DNA from: Spirochaetota bacterium
GTDB taxonomy: Bacteria; Spirochaetota; UBA4802; UBA5550
DNA: 64,000 bases
Assembly: GCA_017999915.1 (NCBI GenBank)
Contig: JAGNKX010000001.1
Coordinates: 817,440 to 881,439 of the forward strand
Reading direction: 5' to 3'
Shown: one piece after another, positions 8,353-17,071 of the stretch
Position numbering within the stretch: position 1 is the stretch's first letter
How the letters are laid out: each line of letters opens with the position of its first letter
The notes under the pieces: model-generated
What the model was told of the DNA's origin: nothing
Seen by the model: the letters and a program-made list of their open reading frames with translations, nothing else
Database searches by the model: none
Position numbers and translations under genes: made by a program

Positions 8353-9543
8353 TCATTTCAGGCTTTTCGCGAACCGCTCGATCCGCGTCATCGCCTCCCT
8401 GAGGTTATCCATTGACGTGGCGTAGGAGCAGCGGACATGGCGTTCGCCGCACTCGCCGAAGGCCCTGCCGGGCACCACGGCGACCTTTTCCGCGGCCAGG
8501 AGCTGCAGCGCGAAATCCCTGCCCGAAAGGCCGGTGCCCGAAACGTCGGGAAAGACATAGAAGGCCCCCTCCGGGACAAGGCAGTCAAGGCCGATCTCGT
8601 TGAACCTGCCCGATATGAAGTTCCTCCGCTTCAGGTACTCCTTCCTCATGGCGGTAACGTCTTTCTCTCCTTTCCGGAGCGCCTCGATGGCGGCGTATTG
8701 GGCCATGGACGACGCGCAGAGGGCCGTGTACTGGTGGATCTTCATCATTATATCGATGAGGAACTTCGGCCCCCCCACATAGCCGAGGCGCCACCCCGTC
8801 ATGGCATGGGACTTTGAAAAGCCGTTCAGGTAGATGGTGCGCGATTTCATCTCCGGAATGGAGGCTATGGAAAAGTGGTCGCGGTCGTAGGAGAGGGCGC
8901 AGTATATCTCGTCGCTGAGGACTATGAGGTTACGGCTCATGGCCAGCTCCGCCACCTGCTCAAGGGTGGCCCGGTCAATGGTGGATCCCGTTGGATTTGA
9001 CGGGTAGTTGAGCATGATTGCCTTTGTTTTAGGGGTGACGCTTTTTTTCAGGAGGTCCAGGTCGATCTTGAAGCGGTCCTTCTGGTAGGTCGGTATGATG
9101 ACCGGCTTCGCGTGCAGGAGCGACACGTTGGCGGTATAGGAGACATAGCAGGGCTCGAAGATTATCACCTCGTCGCCGGGATTCAGGATGCTCCGCAGGG
9201 CGAGGTCGAGGCCCTGGCTAACGCCCATGGTGACGATGAGCTCCGTGTCCGGGTCGTAATTGACCTTGTAGTGCGCGGCGATGTACTCGACAATGAGGTC
9301 GCGCAGGTCCGGCAGGCCGCGGTTCGGGGTGTAATGGGTGTTGCCGTCCTTGATGGCGAAGATGCCGCTGTCCGATATGCGCCAGGGCGTGACAAAATCC
9401 GGCTCCCCCACGCCCAGGGAAATGCAGTCCGGCGTGGAATAGACGATATCAAAGAACTCGCGTATCCCCGAGGGGGGGACGGCGCTGCCCACCTGGGAGA
9501 CCAGGGACTCGGGATTGTTTTTTTCTACCAGTTTCAGCTTCAT
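8353..9543 (-). CDS. Class I/II PLP-dependent aminotransferase
   Basis: This 396-residue cytosolic fold-type I aminotransferase has the PLP lysine at Lys244 in NGFSKSHAMTGWRLGY. Other family marks are NYPSNPTG (179-186), the Asp of SDEIY (211) and an Arg near the end (RHVRCSYAT) that binds the substrate carboxylate. It most resembles the aromatic/aspartate aminotransferase group (PatA, AspC-like), but specificity cannot be read from sequence. It sits downstream of nadB and a GNAT gene on the same strand, with a 100-base gap that could hold its own promoter, and upstream of the NYN gene. Confidence 0.88.
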   Translation of the reverse strand: MKLKLVEKNNPESLVSQVGSAVPPSGIREFFDIVYSTPDCISLGVGEPDFVTPWRISDSGIFAIKDGNTHYTPNRGLPDLRDLIVEYIAAHYKVNYDPDTELIVTMGVSQGLDLALRSILNPGDEVIIFEPCYVSYTANVSLLHAKPVIIPTYQKDRFKIDLDLLKKSVTPKTKAIMLNYPSNPTGSTIDRATLEQVAELAMSRNLIVLSDEIYCALSYDRDHFSIASIPEMKSRTIYLNGFSKSHAMTGWRLGYVGGPKFLIDIMMKIHQYTALCASSMAQYAAIEALRKGEKDVTAMRKEYLKRRNFISGRFNEIGLDCLVPEGAFYVFPDVSGTGLSGRDFALQLLAAEKVAVVPGRAFGECGERHVRCSYATSMDNLREAMTRIERFAKSLK

Positions 9544-9643
9544 GGCGCTACCCGCGGCGCCGGCTTCGCCGGGCGCCTCTTTTTTTTATTGGTTTCCAAA
9601 AAATCGATTGCCGCCTCCCGTGCGGAAAAGGCGTCACTCATGA

Positions 9644-10093
9644 TCATTTCGGTAAAAAGTTCTCCATAATTATAAATCGATTTGATTCAGTAAAGCCAAA
9701 ATTCCGGTAATACTCGATTAATTCGGAATTTCCTTCGGGAAGGGCGATTAATATTTTTTCGATATGCCTTCCGGCGAGTAATGATTTGAATTCCCTGAGC
9801 AAGCCCTCCATCAGGCCGGCCGGCCTTGACGGGTCGGCGCAGAGCCACCGGATCGTGGCGGTTTGAACGCCGTCTCCCTCGTCGAGGGATGCGATGAGAA
9901 AGCCGGCGACGCTCTTCTTTGTCACGGCTACCAGGCCGAGCCCCCGGTTCCCGGCAAGGCAATCGGCAAGGCTGGTCTCGTTCCAGTCCTGGAGGATCGG
10001 CGAGTGGCGACGGGTGAAGAATTCGCGGCCCAGGAGAAAGACCTTCCTCAGGTCGTCGATCCGCACCGGCCTTATCTCGACAGGACCCTTCAT
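9644..10093 (-). CDS. GNAT-family N-acetyltransferase
   Basis: This short 149-residue protein begins with the beta strand IRPVRIDDL and ends with the typical YYRNFGFTESNRFIIMEN motif of GNAT acyl-CoA transferases. The acetyl-CoA pyrophosphate loop (R/Q-x-x-G-x-G/A) is poorly conserved; the corresponding stretch reads ADPSRPAGLMEG. Its ATG follows directly after the nadB stop codon, so the two are translationally coupled. The substrate is unknown. It might act on a metabolite or protein unrelated to NAD synthesis. Confidence 0.7.
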   Translation of the reverse strand: MKGPVEIRPVRIDDLRKVFLLGREFFTRRHSPILQDWNETSLADCLAGNRGLGLVAVTKKSVAGFLIASLDEGDGVQTATIRWLCADPSRPAGLMEGLLREFKSLLAGRHIEKILIALPEGNSELIEYYRNFGFTESNRFIIMENFLPK

Positions 10094-11752
10094 TCAGGAC
10101 CGTTCCAGCTTCAGGAGCCTCGGCTCATGGTCGGCCTGGAGGACTACATTGACCTGTCGCTTCCCCGGGAGGGGATGGTCCGAATTGTAATGGAGGCCGA
10201 TGCTGTCCTTCCGGGCCAGGGCGCTTCGTATGATGAGCTTGGCCACGGTGGCGAGGTTGCGGAGCTCCACGATGCGGGATGAAATGGTGCTCTTCTTGTA
10301 GTAATCGTGGATATCGTCGGCGAGCATCAGGATGCGCTTGTGCGCCTTCTGGAGACGCTTGTCGGACCGGACGATCCCCACGTAGTCCCACATGAGGCGC
10401 TTCACGTCCTCGATGTCGTGCTGCACCAGGACCCACTCCTCGAGGTCAAAGGTCCCGGCCTTGTTCCAGTTGGGGAATTCCGGGATAACGCGCTTCTTGT
10501 CGAATTGCCCGAGGTGCTCCTCTGCCCGCAGAAAGGCCCGGTGGGAAAAGACGATCCCCTCCAGGAGGGAATTGCTGGCCAGGCGGTTGGCGCCATGGAC
10601 GCCGGTGCAGGACGATTCGCCGGACACGTAGAGGTTTTCGATCGATGTTTTGCCGTCGTAGTCGCTCACAACGCCGCCGCAGAGGTAATGGGCCGCCGGC
10701 ACCACCGGTACCGGCTCCTTCGACATGTCGATCCCCTCTTCAAGGCACTGGGCGTAGATGTGGGGGAACCGCTGCATGAGGAACTTCTTGCTCTTGCTCG
10801 TGATGTCGAGATAGACGTTGGTGACACCGTGCTTCTTCAGCTCCATATCTATGGCGCGGGCCACGATGTCCCGGGGCGCCAGGTCCCTGAGGGGATGGAT
10901 CTGCTCCATGAATCGCTCCCCCCGCCTGTTGACGAGGATCGCCCCTTCCCCGCGGACCGCCTCGCTGATGAGAAAACAGGGGCCGCTCTGCTTTGTGCTG
11001 TAGAGGGCGGTGGGATGGAACTGGATGAATTCCATGTCCGCGATGAGGGCCCCGGCACGGTAGGCCATGGCTATGCCGTCGCCGGTGGCGATCTCCGGGT
11101 TCGTGGTGTGGAGGTAGACCTGGCCCACGCCTCCCGTGGCGAGGAGGGTCATCTTTGCGTTGAAGGTGTTCACCATGCCGGTGGTGTTGTCGAGAATGTA
11201 GGCCCCGTAGCAGTGGATGGCGGCCCGTTTCGAAGGCTTCACCTTCAGCTGGTGCTCGGTCAGAAGGTCAACGCCGGTATGGTCCTCAAAGAGCTGGATA
11301 TTCTTTATCTCGGAAACTTTCTGCAACAGGGCCCGCTCCACTTCCTGGCCGGTGAGGTCCTGGGCGTGGACGATGCGGTTTTTGGAATGGCCCCCTTCCC
11401 GGCCGAGGTCAAGGATCGTGCCGCCGGGGCCGTCTTTCTCTGAAAACTGGGTGCCCCATTCCATCAGCTCCCTGATCCGTTCCGGGCCGGACCGCACCAG
11501 GATCTCGATGGTCTTGCGATCGCCGAGGCCCGCGCCCGCTTTTATCGTGTCTTCAATGTGCTTTTCGAAGGAGTCTTCCGGGGAGAGAACCGAGGCGATT
11601 CCCCCCTGGGCGTAGTTGGTGTTGGAATCGAAGTCCTTTTTTTTCGTTACGATGTTCACCGATCCGAAGCGCGATGCCTTGATGGCGAAGGCAAGGCCCG
11701 CGATGCCGCTTCCGATCACCAGGAAATCAGATTTGAACTTTTTTGGCCTCAT
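10094..11752 (-). CDS. nadB: L-aspartate oxidase
   Basis: This FAD enzyme oxidises L-aspartate to iminoaspartate, the first step of de novo NAD synthesis. The N-terminal Rossmann motif is VIGSGIAGLAFA, followed by the NTNYAQGGIASV stretch characteristic of NadB. HPTALY and a catalytic-Arg region (RGERFMEQ) lie centrally, and GANRLASNSLLEG, a hallmark of the succinate dehydrogenase flavoprotein/NadB family, lies towards the end. The length of 552 residues fits. The start overlaps the end of tatD by 26 bases. nadA and nadC are not in the window. Confidence 0.95.
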   Translation of the reverse strand: MRPKKFKSDFLVIGSGIAGLAFAIKASRFGSVNIVTKKKDFDSNTNYAQGGIASVLSPEDSFEKHIEDTIKAGAGLGDRKTIEILVRSGPERIRELMEWGTQFSEKDGPGGTILDLGREGGHSKNRIVHAQDLTGQEVERALLQKVSEIKNIQLFEDHTGVDLLTEHQLKVKPSKRAAIHCYGAYILDNTTGMVNTFNAKMTLLATGGVGQVYLHTTNPEIATGDGIAMAYRAGALIADMEFIQFHPTALYSTKQSGPCFLISEAVRGEGAILVNRRGERFMEQIHPLRDLAPRDIVARAIDMELKKHGVTNVYLDITSKSKKFLMQRFPHIYAQCLEEGIDMSKEPVPVVPAAHYLCGGVVSDYDGKTSIENLYVSGESSCTGVHGANRLASNSLLEGIVFSHRAFLRAEEHLGQFDKKRVIPEFPNWNKAGTFDLEEWVLVQHDIEDVKRLMWDYVGIVRSDKRLQKAHKRILMLADDIHDYYKKSTISSRIVELRNLATVAKLIIRSALARKDSIGLHYNSDHPLPGKRQVNVVLQADHEPRLLKLERS

Positions 11753-12533
11753 GGTTCAGTAACTCCGTTACATTTTTTTGCGCGGCCTCCGCGATGCTCT
11801 CTACGGGCTCGCCGCGCAGCTCGGCGATGAACCGGTATGTATGAATGATGTAATCCGGCCTGTTCTGCTTTCCCCGCAGCGGCACCGGCGTCAGGAAAGG
11901 GGCGTCGGTCTCGACAAGGAGCCGGTCCAGGGGTACATAGGCGGCCGCGTCATGAAGATTCACCGCGGCCCGGTAGGTGACATTGCCCGCGAAGGAGATG
12001 TAGAAGCCCAGGTCCATGCATTGCCTGGCGGAGTCCCTGTCGCCGGAAAAGCAGTGGATGACGCCGCCGGTTCTGCACGATTCCCGGAGGATGGCCAGGG
12101 TTTCCTCCATGGCGTCGCGGGAGTGCACGATCAGGGGCATCCCCAGTCTGTTCGCCAGGCCGATCTGGAAGCGGAATGATCGCTCCTGCTCCTCCTTCGG
12201 CCGGCGCATCCGGTAGAAATCGAGGCCGCATTCGCCGATGCCGAAAAGCAGCTTTGCGTCAGGGCCGTTAAGTATTGAAACGGCAAGTTTTTCCAGTTCC
12301 TCGAGTTCCGCGACAGGGGCAGGGGAAGAGGGGTGTATGCCAACGGTAAATACCATGCCATTGGAGGACCGGCGCACGGCGAAGTCGCGGGACCACCGGG
12401 AACTGGCCATGTCGATGGAGGCCTGCACCACCCGGGAAATACTGTTTTCGCCCAGATGCTTCATGAGAGCGTTTTCATCAATCGGCGAGTCTTCAAGGAT
12501 CAGGTCAAAATGTGCGTGGGAATCGATATACAT
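11727..12533 (-). CDS. tatD: TatD-family metal-dependent deoxyribonuclease
   Basis: This TIM-barrel amidohydrolase has about 268 residues. Metal ligands are visible as His-x-His in the opening YIDSHAHFD, Glu in IGECGLDFY, His in LIVHSRDA, His in GVIHCFSG and Asp in LLVETDAPF. TatD proteins act as 3'-5' DNases/RNases or D-aminoacyl-tRNA-type hydrolases; the exact role is not settled. I start at the ATG at 12533 because the domain begins immediately and CGAGAAACG provides a ribosome site. The longer frame adds 17 unconserved residues. The gene is first in a run with nadB and the GNAT gene. Confidence 0.9.
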   Translation of the reverse strand: MYIDSHAHFDLILEDSPIDENALMKHLGENSISRVVQASIDMASSRWSRDFAVRRSSNGMVFTVGIHPSSPAPVAELEELEKLAVSILNGPDAKLLFGIGECGLDFYRMRRPKEEQERSFRFQIGLANRLGMPLIVHSRDAMEETLAILRESCRTGGVIHCFSGDRDSARQCMDLGFYISFAGNVTYRAAVNLHDAAAYVPLDRLLVETDAPFLTPVPLRGKQNRPDYIIHTYRFIAELRGEPVESIAEAAQKNVTELLNHEAKKVQI

Positions 12534-12618
12534 GACGTTTCTCGAAGGATTGTCCTGGTGTCGTTGTACCGGTATGAGCGTCATAATTGCAAGTATAAAA
12601 TAATTGATGAATAATTGG

Positions 12619-12648
12619 TTGAATTTTTTATATATCGAGTCATACTAT
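12619..12648 (+). promoter_or_regulatory. Promoter giving an apparently leaderless transcript
   Basis: TTGAAT (12619-12624) and TACTAT (12643-12648) are 18 bases apart. Transcription would start near 12655, immediately at the ATG at 12656. No Shine-Dalgarno sequence precedes that ATG, which fits a leaderless mRNA. Confidence 0.5.
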
Positions 12649-12655
12649 CCCACAT

Positions 12656-13306
12656 ATGAAAATACTAGCCATCGCCGATATCCATGGAGATATGAAATAC
12701 TTTGACGATGCCGCTGATCTGATCAGGTCGGCCGATCTCGTTGTCATCTGCGGCGATCTCGGCAAGGGAGGAGACTGGAAATCGGCGGAAGATGTCCTTT
12801 CCCGAATCGAGCGATATACGGGAAACATCGTGGGCGTTCACGGGAACTGGGACAGGAGGGAGGTTTGCTCATTGCTGGAAGGGAGGGGATACAGTCTTCA
12901 TGGAAGGGGACGGATCATCGGCGGCATCGGCTTCTTCGGAGTCGGAGGGTCGAACCAGACGCCGATGAACACGGCCAGTGAATATTCCGAGGAAGAATAC
13001 AATGACTTGCTGACAGCGGGGTTCCGGCAGATTGCGGGGGCGTCCGCGTCGGTTCTCGTGTCCCATGCCCCGCCGCATCGCCTGCGGGACAGGACCTTCA
13101 TAGGCATCAGGGGAGGAAGCAGGGCTATCAGGGCATTTATCGAACAAAACAGGGTCGATCTCTGTCTTGCGGGCCATATCCATGAAGCCTACGGCGTGGA
13201 GCGCTTCAATGATTGCCTGGTGGCAAATTCCGGATCATTTAAAAAGGGGAGATACTCGTTGATAGACATGGGAAGCCCCATTACCGTGGACCAGGGCAGG
13301 CTGTAA
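12656..13306 (+). CDS. Calcineurin-like metallophosphoesterase
   Basis: This 216-residue protein has the full metallophosphoesterase signature: Asp8-x-His10 in IADIHGD, GDLGKGGD near 33, GNWD near 63, SHAPPH in the second half and GHIHE near 175. The family hydrolyses phosphomonoesters or diesters with a di-metal centre. The compact size fits the YfcE/MPPED-type group, but the substrate is unknown. The gene is divergent from tatD. A promoter sits so close that the mRNA probably begins at the start codon. Confidence 0.85.
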   Translation: MKILAIADIHGDMKYFDDAADLIRSADLVVICGDLGKGGDWKSAEDVLSRIERYTGNIVGVHGNWDRREVCSLLEGRGYSLHGRGRIIGGIGFFGVGGSNQTPMNTASEYSEEEYNDLLTAGFRQIAGASASVLVSHAPPHRLRDRTFIGIRGGSRAIRAFIEQNRVDLCLAGHIHEAYGVERFNDCLVANSGSFKKGRYSLIDMGSPITVDQGRL

Positions 13307-13388
13307 TAGCATCGGGGTTAAAAAAATATTGCCACAGCGATAAATAATTTGACAATTTTGCCCTGTGCATTAACTATCAGGTTTTAAT

Positions 13389-14351
13389 ATGAATTCCCTC
13401 AAGCGTAAAGATCTCCTTGATATTCAATCGTTATCTGTAGAGGAGATTCTTCTTATCTGCAGGTCTGCCAAGTATTTCAAGGATATTTTTACCCGGTCAG
13501 TGAAGAGCGTTCCCGTATTACGGGGGAAATCGGTCTGTACCCTCTTTTACGAGCCGTCGACGAGGACGCGGCTGAGCTTTGATCTTGCCGCCAAGCGGCT
13601 CTCGGCCGACCTGATCAATTTCGCGGTGTCGACCTCGAGCGTCGTAAAGGGAGAGTCCCTCATCGACACGGTCCATACCTTAGAGGCCATGAAGGTGGAT
13701 TACATTGTAATGAGACATGCGGCGTCAATGGCGCCGCATTTTTTATCCCGTAACATCAAGGCTTCGGTCATCAACGCCGGCGACGGGTTCCACGCCCACC
13801 CGACTCAGGGGCTGCTCGACGCCTATTCCATCATGGAACAACTGGGCATCCTGGAACAGGGAACCATGGAGGGGCTTCATATCGGCGTCATCGGCGACAT
13901 CAAGCACTCCCGCGTGGCCCGCTCGGACGTGGAGGTGTTCAAGAAGCTCGGGGCGAAGGTCACCCTCTGCGGCCCGCCGACCCTGATCCCGGATGTTTTC
14001 AAGCACTATGGCGTCGAGATCAGCTATAATCTGGACTCCCTCCTGCCGGAGCTTGACGTCGTCAACCTGCTCCGGATCCAGAAGGAGCGGCAGAAGGGCT
14101 CACACTTCCCGTCGCTGCGGGAGTATCACCGGCAGTTCGCCCTCACCGACGAGCGTTTCCGGCGGTGCAGAAACGACGTCATCGTGATGCATCCGGGCCC
14201 GGTGAACAGGGGCATTGAGATCGACGACGCCGTCATGAGCAGCCCCAAGACAATAATCAACGAGCAGGTCACCAACGGGGTGGCGGTGCGGATGGCGATA
14301 TTCTATCTCCTGGCGGGAGGGGCGCCCCTGGAGGAAATGAGCGAGGAATGA
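13389..14351 (+). CDS. pyrB: Aspartate carbamoyltransferase catalytic subunit
   Basis: This enzyme condenses carbamoyl phosphate with aspartate, the committed step of pyrimidine synthesis. It has 320 residues. The carbamoyl-phosphate motif EPSTRTRLSF lies at 55-64, Lys88 is the loop lysine from the neighbouring subunit, and HPTQGLLD is at 137-144. A regulatory PyrI subunit gene is not adjacent. A TTGACA at 13349-13354 with a weak -10 (TAACTA, 13371-13376) precedes it. pyrC follows seven bases after the stop. I see no PyrR-type attenuator in the short leader. Confidence 0.96.
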   Translation: MNSLKRKDLLDIQSLSVEEILLICRSAKYFKDIFTRSVKSVPVLRGKSVCTLFYEPSTRTRLSFDLAAKRLSADLINFAVSTSSVVKGESLIDTVHTLEAMKVDYIVMRHAASMAPHFLSRNIKASVINAGDGFHAHPTQGLLDAYSIMEQLGILEQGTMEGLHIGVIGDIKHSRVARSDVEVFKKLGAKVTLCGPPTLIPDVFKHYGVEISYNLDSLLPELDVVNLLRIQKERQKGSHFPSLREYHRQFALTDERFRRCRNDVIVMHPGPVNRGIEIDDAVMSSPKTIINEQVTNGVAVRMAIFYLLAGGAPLEEMSEE

Positions 14352-14358
14352 GGTTCCC

Positions 14359-15636
14359 TTGAAAATAGCAATTAAAAACGGCCGTGTCATCGACCCCGCC
14401 TCACGGACCGATGACACGCTGGACATACTCATCGAAGACGAGACCATCGCGGACATTTCCCGCGGCATTGCCGTACGTGACGATTACGGCGTCATCGACG
14501 CCGGCGGCTGCCTGGTGCTGCCGGGCCTCATCGACATGCACGTGCATTTCCGGGAGCCGGGGCGCGAGGACGTCGAAACCATTTACAGCGGGTCGAAGGT
14601 CGCGGCCAAGGGCGGATTCACGTCGGTCTGCACCATGCCCAATACCGATCCCGTCATCGACAACCAGGCCCTGGTGCGGTTCATCAAGCTGGAAGCTGAA
14701 AAGGGACCGATCAATGTTTTCCCTGCGGCGACCATCACCAAGGGCCTGAAGGGCGAGGAAATATCGGAGATGGGCGAGCTGATCAACGCCGGCGCCGTGG
14801 GTTTCACCGACGACGGCCTGCCGGTCAGGAGCTCGAACCTCATGCGCCGCGCCCTCGAGTATTCCCGCATGTTCGACGTGCCCATCATGACCCATTCGGA
14901 GGACCTCGACCTTACCGACGACGGCATCATGAACGAAGGGAAAAATTCGATGTTCCTGGGCCTCAAGGGAATTCCCCGGGAGGCGGAAGAGGTGATGATC
15001 GCGCGGGACGTGATCCTCACCCGCCTGGCGGGGGGACGCCTCCATGTCGCCCACGTCTCATCGGGGGGGTCGGTCGAGATCATACGGCGCGCCAAGAGCG
15101 ACGGCATCAGGGTAACCTGCGAGACGGCGCCGCACTACTTTTCCCTCACCGATGCGGCCGTGGCGGAATACCTCTCCATGGCGAAGATGAAGCCCCCCCT
15201 CAGGACCGAGGATGACCGGAAGGCCATTATCGCTGGGCTCAAGAGGGGAATCATCGACGTCATCGCGTCGGACCATGCTCCCCATTCTCCCAATGAGAAG
15301 ATGCAGGAGCTCGAGTACGCTCCCTTCGGCATCGTCGGCCTTGAAACGACGGTGCCCCTCATTATCTCCGTCCTGGTAAGGGACAACGGATTTTCCTATT
15401 TTGAGGCCTTTGAAAAGGTGACCGTCAATCCGGCGCGTATTCTGAAGATCAACCGCGGAGAGTTGAAAATCGGCGGCATCGCCGATGTGACGATAATCGA
15501 CCCGGAAAAGAAGGTAATGATAAACGAGGAATTCATGCTCTCAAAGTGCAAGAATTCCCCCTTCCTCGGAAAGGAGCTGTTCGGGTCCGTGGAATATACC
15601 ATCTGCAACGGTAACGTGGTCTATTCAAATAAATAA
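14359..15636 (+). CDS. pyrC: Dihydroorotase, class I
   Basis: This zinc amidohydrolase cyclises carbamoyl aspartate to dihydroorotate. In its 425 residues the metal ligands are His61-x-His63 (MHVHFREPG), Asp151, His179, His232 and Asp305 (SDHAPH), the class I (PyrC/AllB) arrangement. It starts with TTG, preceded by GAGG at 14350, and the start is seven bases downstream of pyrB. The pair is therefore a short pyrBC operon. There is no sign of the non-catalytic pseudo-dihydroorotase type, since all ligands are retained. Confidence 0.95.
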   Translation: MKIAIKNGRVIDPASRTDDTLDILIEDETIADISRGIAVRDDYGVIDAGGCLVLPGLIDMHVHFREPGREDVETIYSGSKVAAKGGFTSVCTMPNTDPVIDNQALVRFIKLEAEKGPINVFPAATITKGLKGEEISEMGELINAGAVGFTDDGLPVRSSNLMRRALEYSRMFDVPIMTHSEDLDLTDDGIMNEGKNSMFLGLKGIPREAEEVMIARDVILTRLAGGRLHVAHVSSGGSVEIIRRAKSDGIRVTCETAPHYFSLTDAAVAEYLSMAKMKPPLRTEDDRKAIIAGLKRGIIDVIASDHAPHSPNEKMQELEYAPFGIVGLETTVPLIISVLVRDNGFSYFEAFEKVTVNPARILKINRGELKIGGIADVTIIDPEKKVMINEEFMLSKCKNSPFLGKELFGSVEYTICNGNVVYSNK

Positions 15637-15775
15637 CCGCCATGACGCGCCGGAGAGCCTTCAGGGTCACGGATTTATCCTTGACATAATACAAACAGTA
15701 GCCATACCTATTGTCACAGGGCGGCGCCGTTCCATGCCGCGTGGAATTTATACATCAGTTTACCGAGGAGGCTGT

Positions 15776-16060
15776 ATGCGGTTTTTCAAGATACTACTTA
15801 TCATGATGGTGGTTTCAGTTCTTGCCGTATCATGTACCATGAAGAAGGAAATGAGCCTGGAAGACTACGCCAAAATTGAGCTGGAAATCAATCTGCCCAA
15901 TCCGGAGCTTGACAAGGCCAAGGTCGAGGAAGTGGCGAAAAAGTACGGATACACCTACCAGCAGTACAAGGACATGTTCGAAAAGGTGGAAAAGGATACG
16001 AAGCTGAAAGAGAAACTGGGTGAGATGAGGCTGCAGGACCAGAAAGAAGGGAAAAAGTAG
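15776..16060 (+). CDS. Small lipoprotein
   Basis: This 94-residue predicted lipoprotein is not recognised beyond its export signal. The peptide begins with positively charged MRFFK, has a hydrophobic stretch and reaches a lipobox-like LAVSC with Cys20. The mature part is charged and helical, rich in Lys and Glu, with a YGYTYQQYKDMFEKVEKD segment. It probably sits in a membrane facing the periplasm. The start is set by GAGGAGG at 15765-15771; the upstream ATG of the same frame at 15734 has no ribosome site and would bury the signal peptide. Confidence 0.75.
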   Translation: MRFFKILLIMMVVSVLAVSCTMKKEMSLEDYAKIELEINLPNPELDKAKVEEVAKKYGYTYQQYKDMFEKVEKDTKLKEKLGEMRLQDQKEGKK

Positions 16061-16124
16061 GCTTTCTCCAAAACCGTCTTTTTTTACGATTCTGCACTCC
16101 TCGGGATCACGGGGCAGTGCGGTG

Positions 16125-16964
16125 TCATAGAATCTTCAGCAAACGGGCGGCATTCCTTCCCAGAATGTCCGCCTTTATTTCTTCATCGGAAATCCCGCAA
16201 TCTATGGCCTCCAGGTATCTCCGGTAGGGGATAAGGGGATAATCGCTGCCGAAGAGTATTTTCCGCGGATCGGTGATCTGCCGGGCGATCCCGTAAATAT
16301 CGTTCGTATATATGAAGGGCGAGGCGGCCGTGTCATAGCGGCAGCGGGACAGCGCCTTCGATACTTCCGGCATGAGCTCGTAAAAGATCATGCCGCCCCC
16401 CCAGTGCGAGAGTATCACGTCGACGTCAGGGAATTCCGAGAGGGCGGCGTAAAGGTCCCGCAGGTTGGGCTCGTATTTTCCGTTGTAGGGATGTCCCACC
16501 GGCTCGTTGACATGGATGCAGAGGGGGAGCGAACAGGCCCCGGCCGCCCCAAGGAGCTCTCTCAGATAGTCAAGGCCCCACCTCCCGAGTCCGTGACGGT
16601 ACCATGCAACTTCGCCGATTCCCCGCAGTCCCATCTCCCGAATCTCGCGCGCCCATCGGCCCACATCAACGCCGGGGCGCACCGGGATCGACCCGAAGGG
16701 AATGATGGCTCCGCCGGATTGGTCCATCGCGGTGCGAAGATATTCATTCTGGGCAGCGCACAGGTCCTCTTTCTCCCAGGAAAAGCCGAGGGCCACGGCG
16801 TAATCGACGCCGGCGTCTTCCATGGCGGCCATGAGGCCCCGGTGATCGATCAGCTTCGATTTTTCCGAGCCATAGATCGAGCTGAACTGGCCGTCCCCGA
16901 GGCCCCCCGACCTGTCGCGGCACAGGTCGCCGCTGAATATATGGGTGTGAACATCAATGATCAT
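16125..16964 (-). CDS. Amidohydrolase-2 family metal-dependent hydrolase
   Basis: This TIM-barrel hydrolase of about 279 residues has the amidohydrolase-2 pattern. It has His-x-His at the N-terminus (DVHTHIF), a His in the middle (LCIHVNEP), a second His (ILSHWGGG) and an Asp in FGSDYPLIPY near the C-terminus. Related enzymes are decarboxylases and lactone or amide hydrolases, and the substrate cannot be assigned. The ATG at 16964 is preferred over a TTG two codons upstream. The gene converges with the lipoprotein gene and is divergent from the outer-membrane gene. Confidence 0.8.
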   Translation of the reverse strand: MIIDVHTHIFSGDLCRDRSGGLGDGQFSSIYGSEKSKLIDHRGLMAAMEDAGVDYAVALGFSWEKEDLCAAQNEYLRTAMDQSGGAIIPFGSIPVRPGVDVGRWAREIREMGLRGIGEVAWYRHGLGRWGLDYLRELLGAAGACSLPLCIHVNEPVGHPYNGKYEPNLRDLYAALSEFPDVDVILSHWGGGMIFYELMPEVSKALSRCRYDTAASPFIYTNDIYGIARQITDPRKILFGSDYPLIPYRRYLEAIDCGISDEEIKADILGRNAARLLKIL

Positions 16965-17012
16965 GGTCAAAAAGGATACGGCGGGAACTGATTTGTAGCA
17001 ATAAATTTTTAT

Positions 17013-17040
17013 TTGACTTTTAAAATAATTACCCTATCAT
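17013..17040 (+). promoter_or_regulatory. Promoter of the outer-membrane barrel gene
   Basis: TTGACT (17013-17018) is followed after 16 bases by TATCAT (17035-17040), about 30 bases before the chosen start codon. Confidence 0.45.
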
Positions 17041-17071
17041 AAACGGCGCATGGGCTATGCAGGGATTTCAC

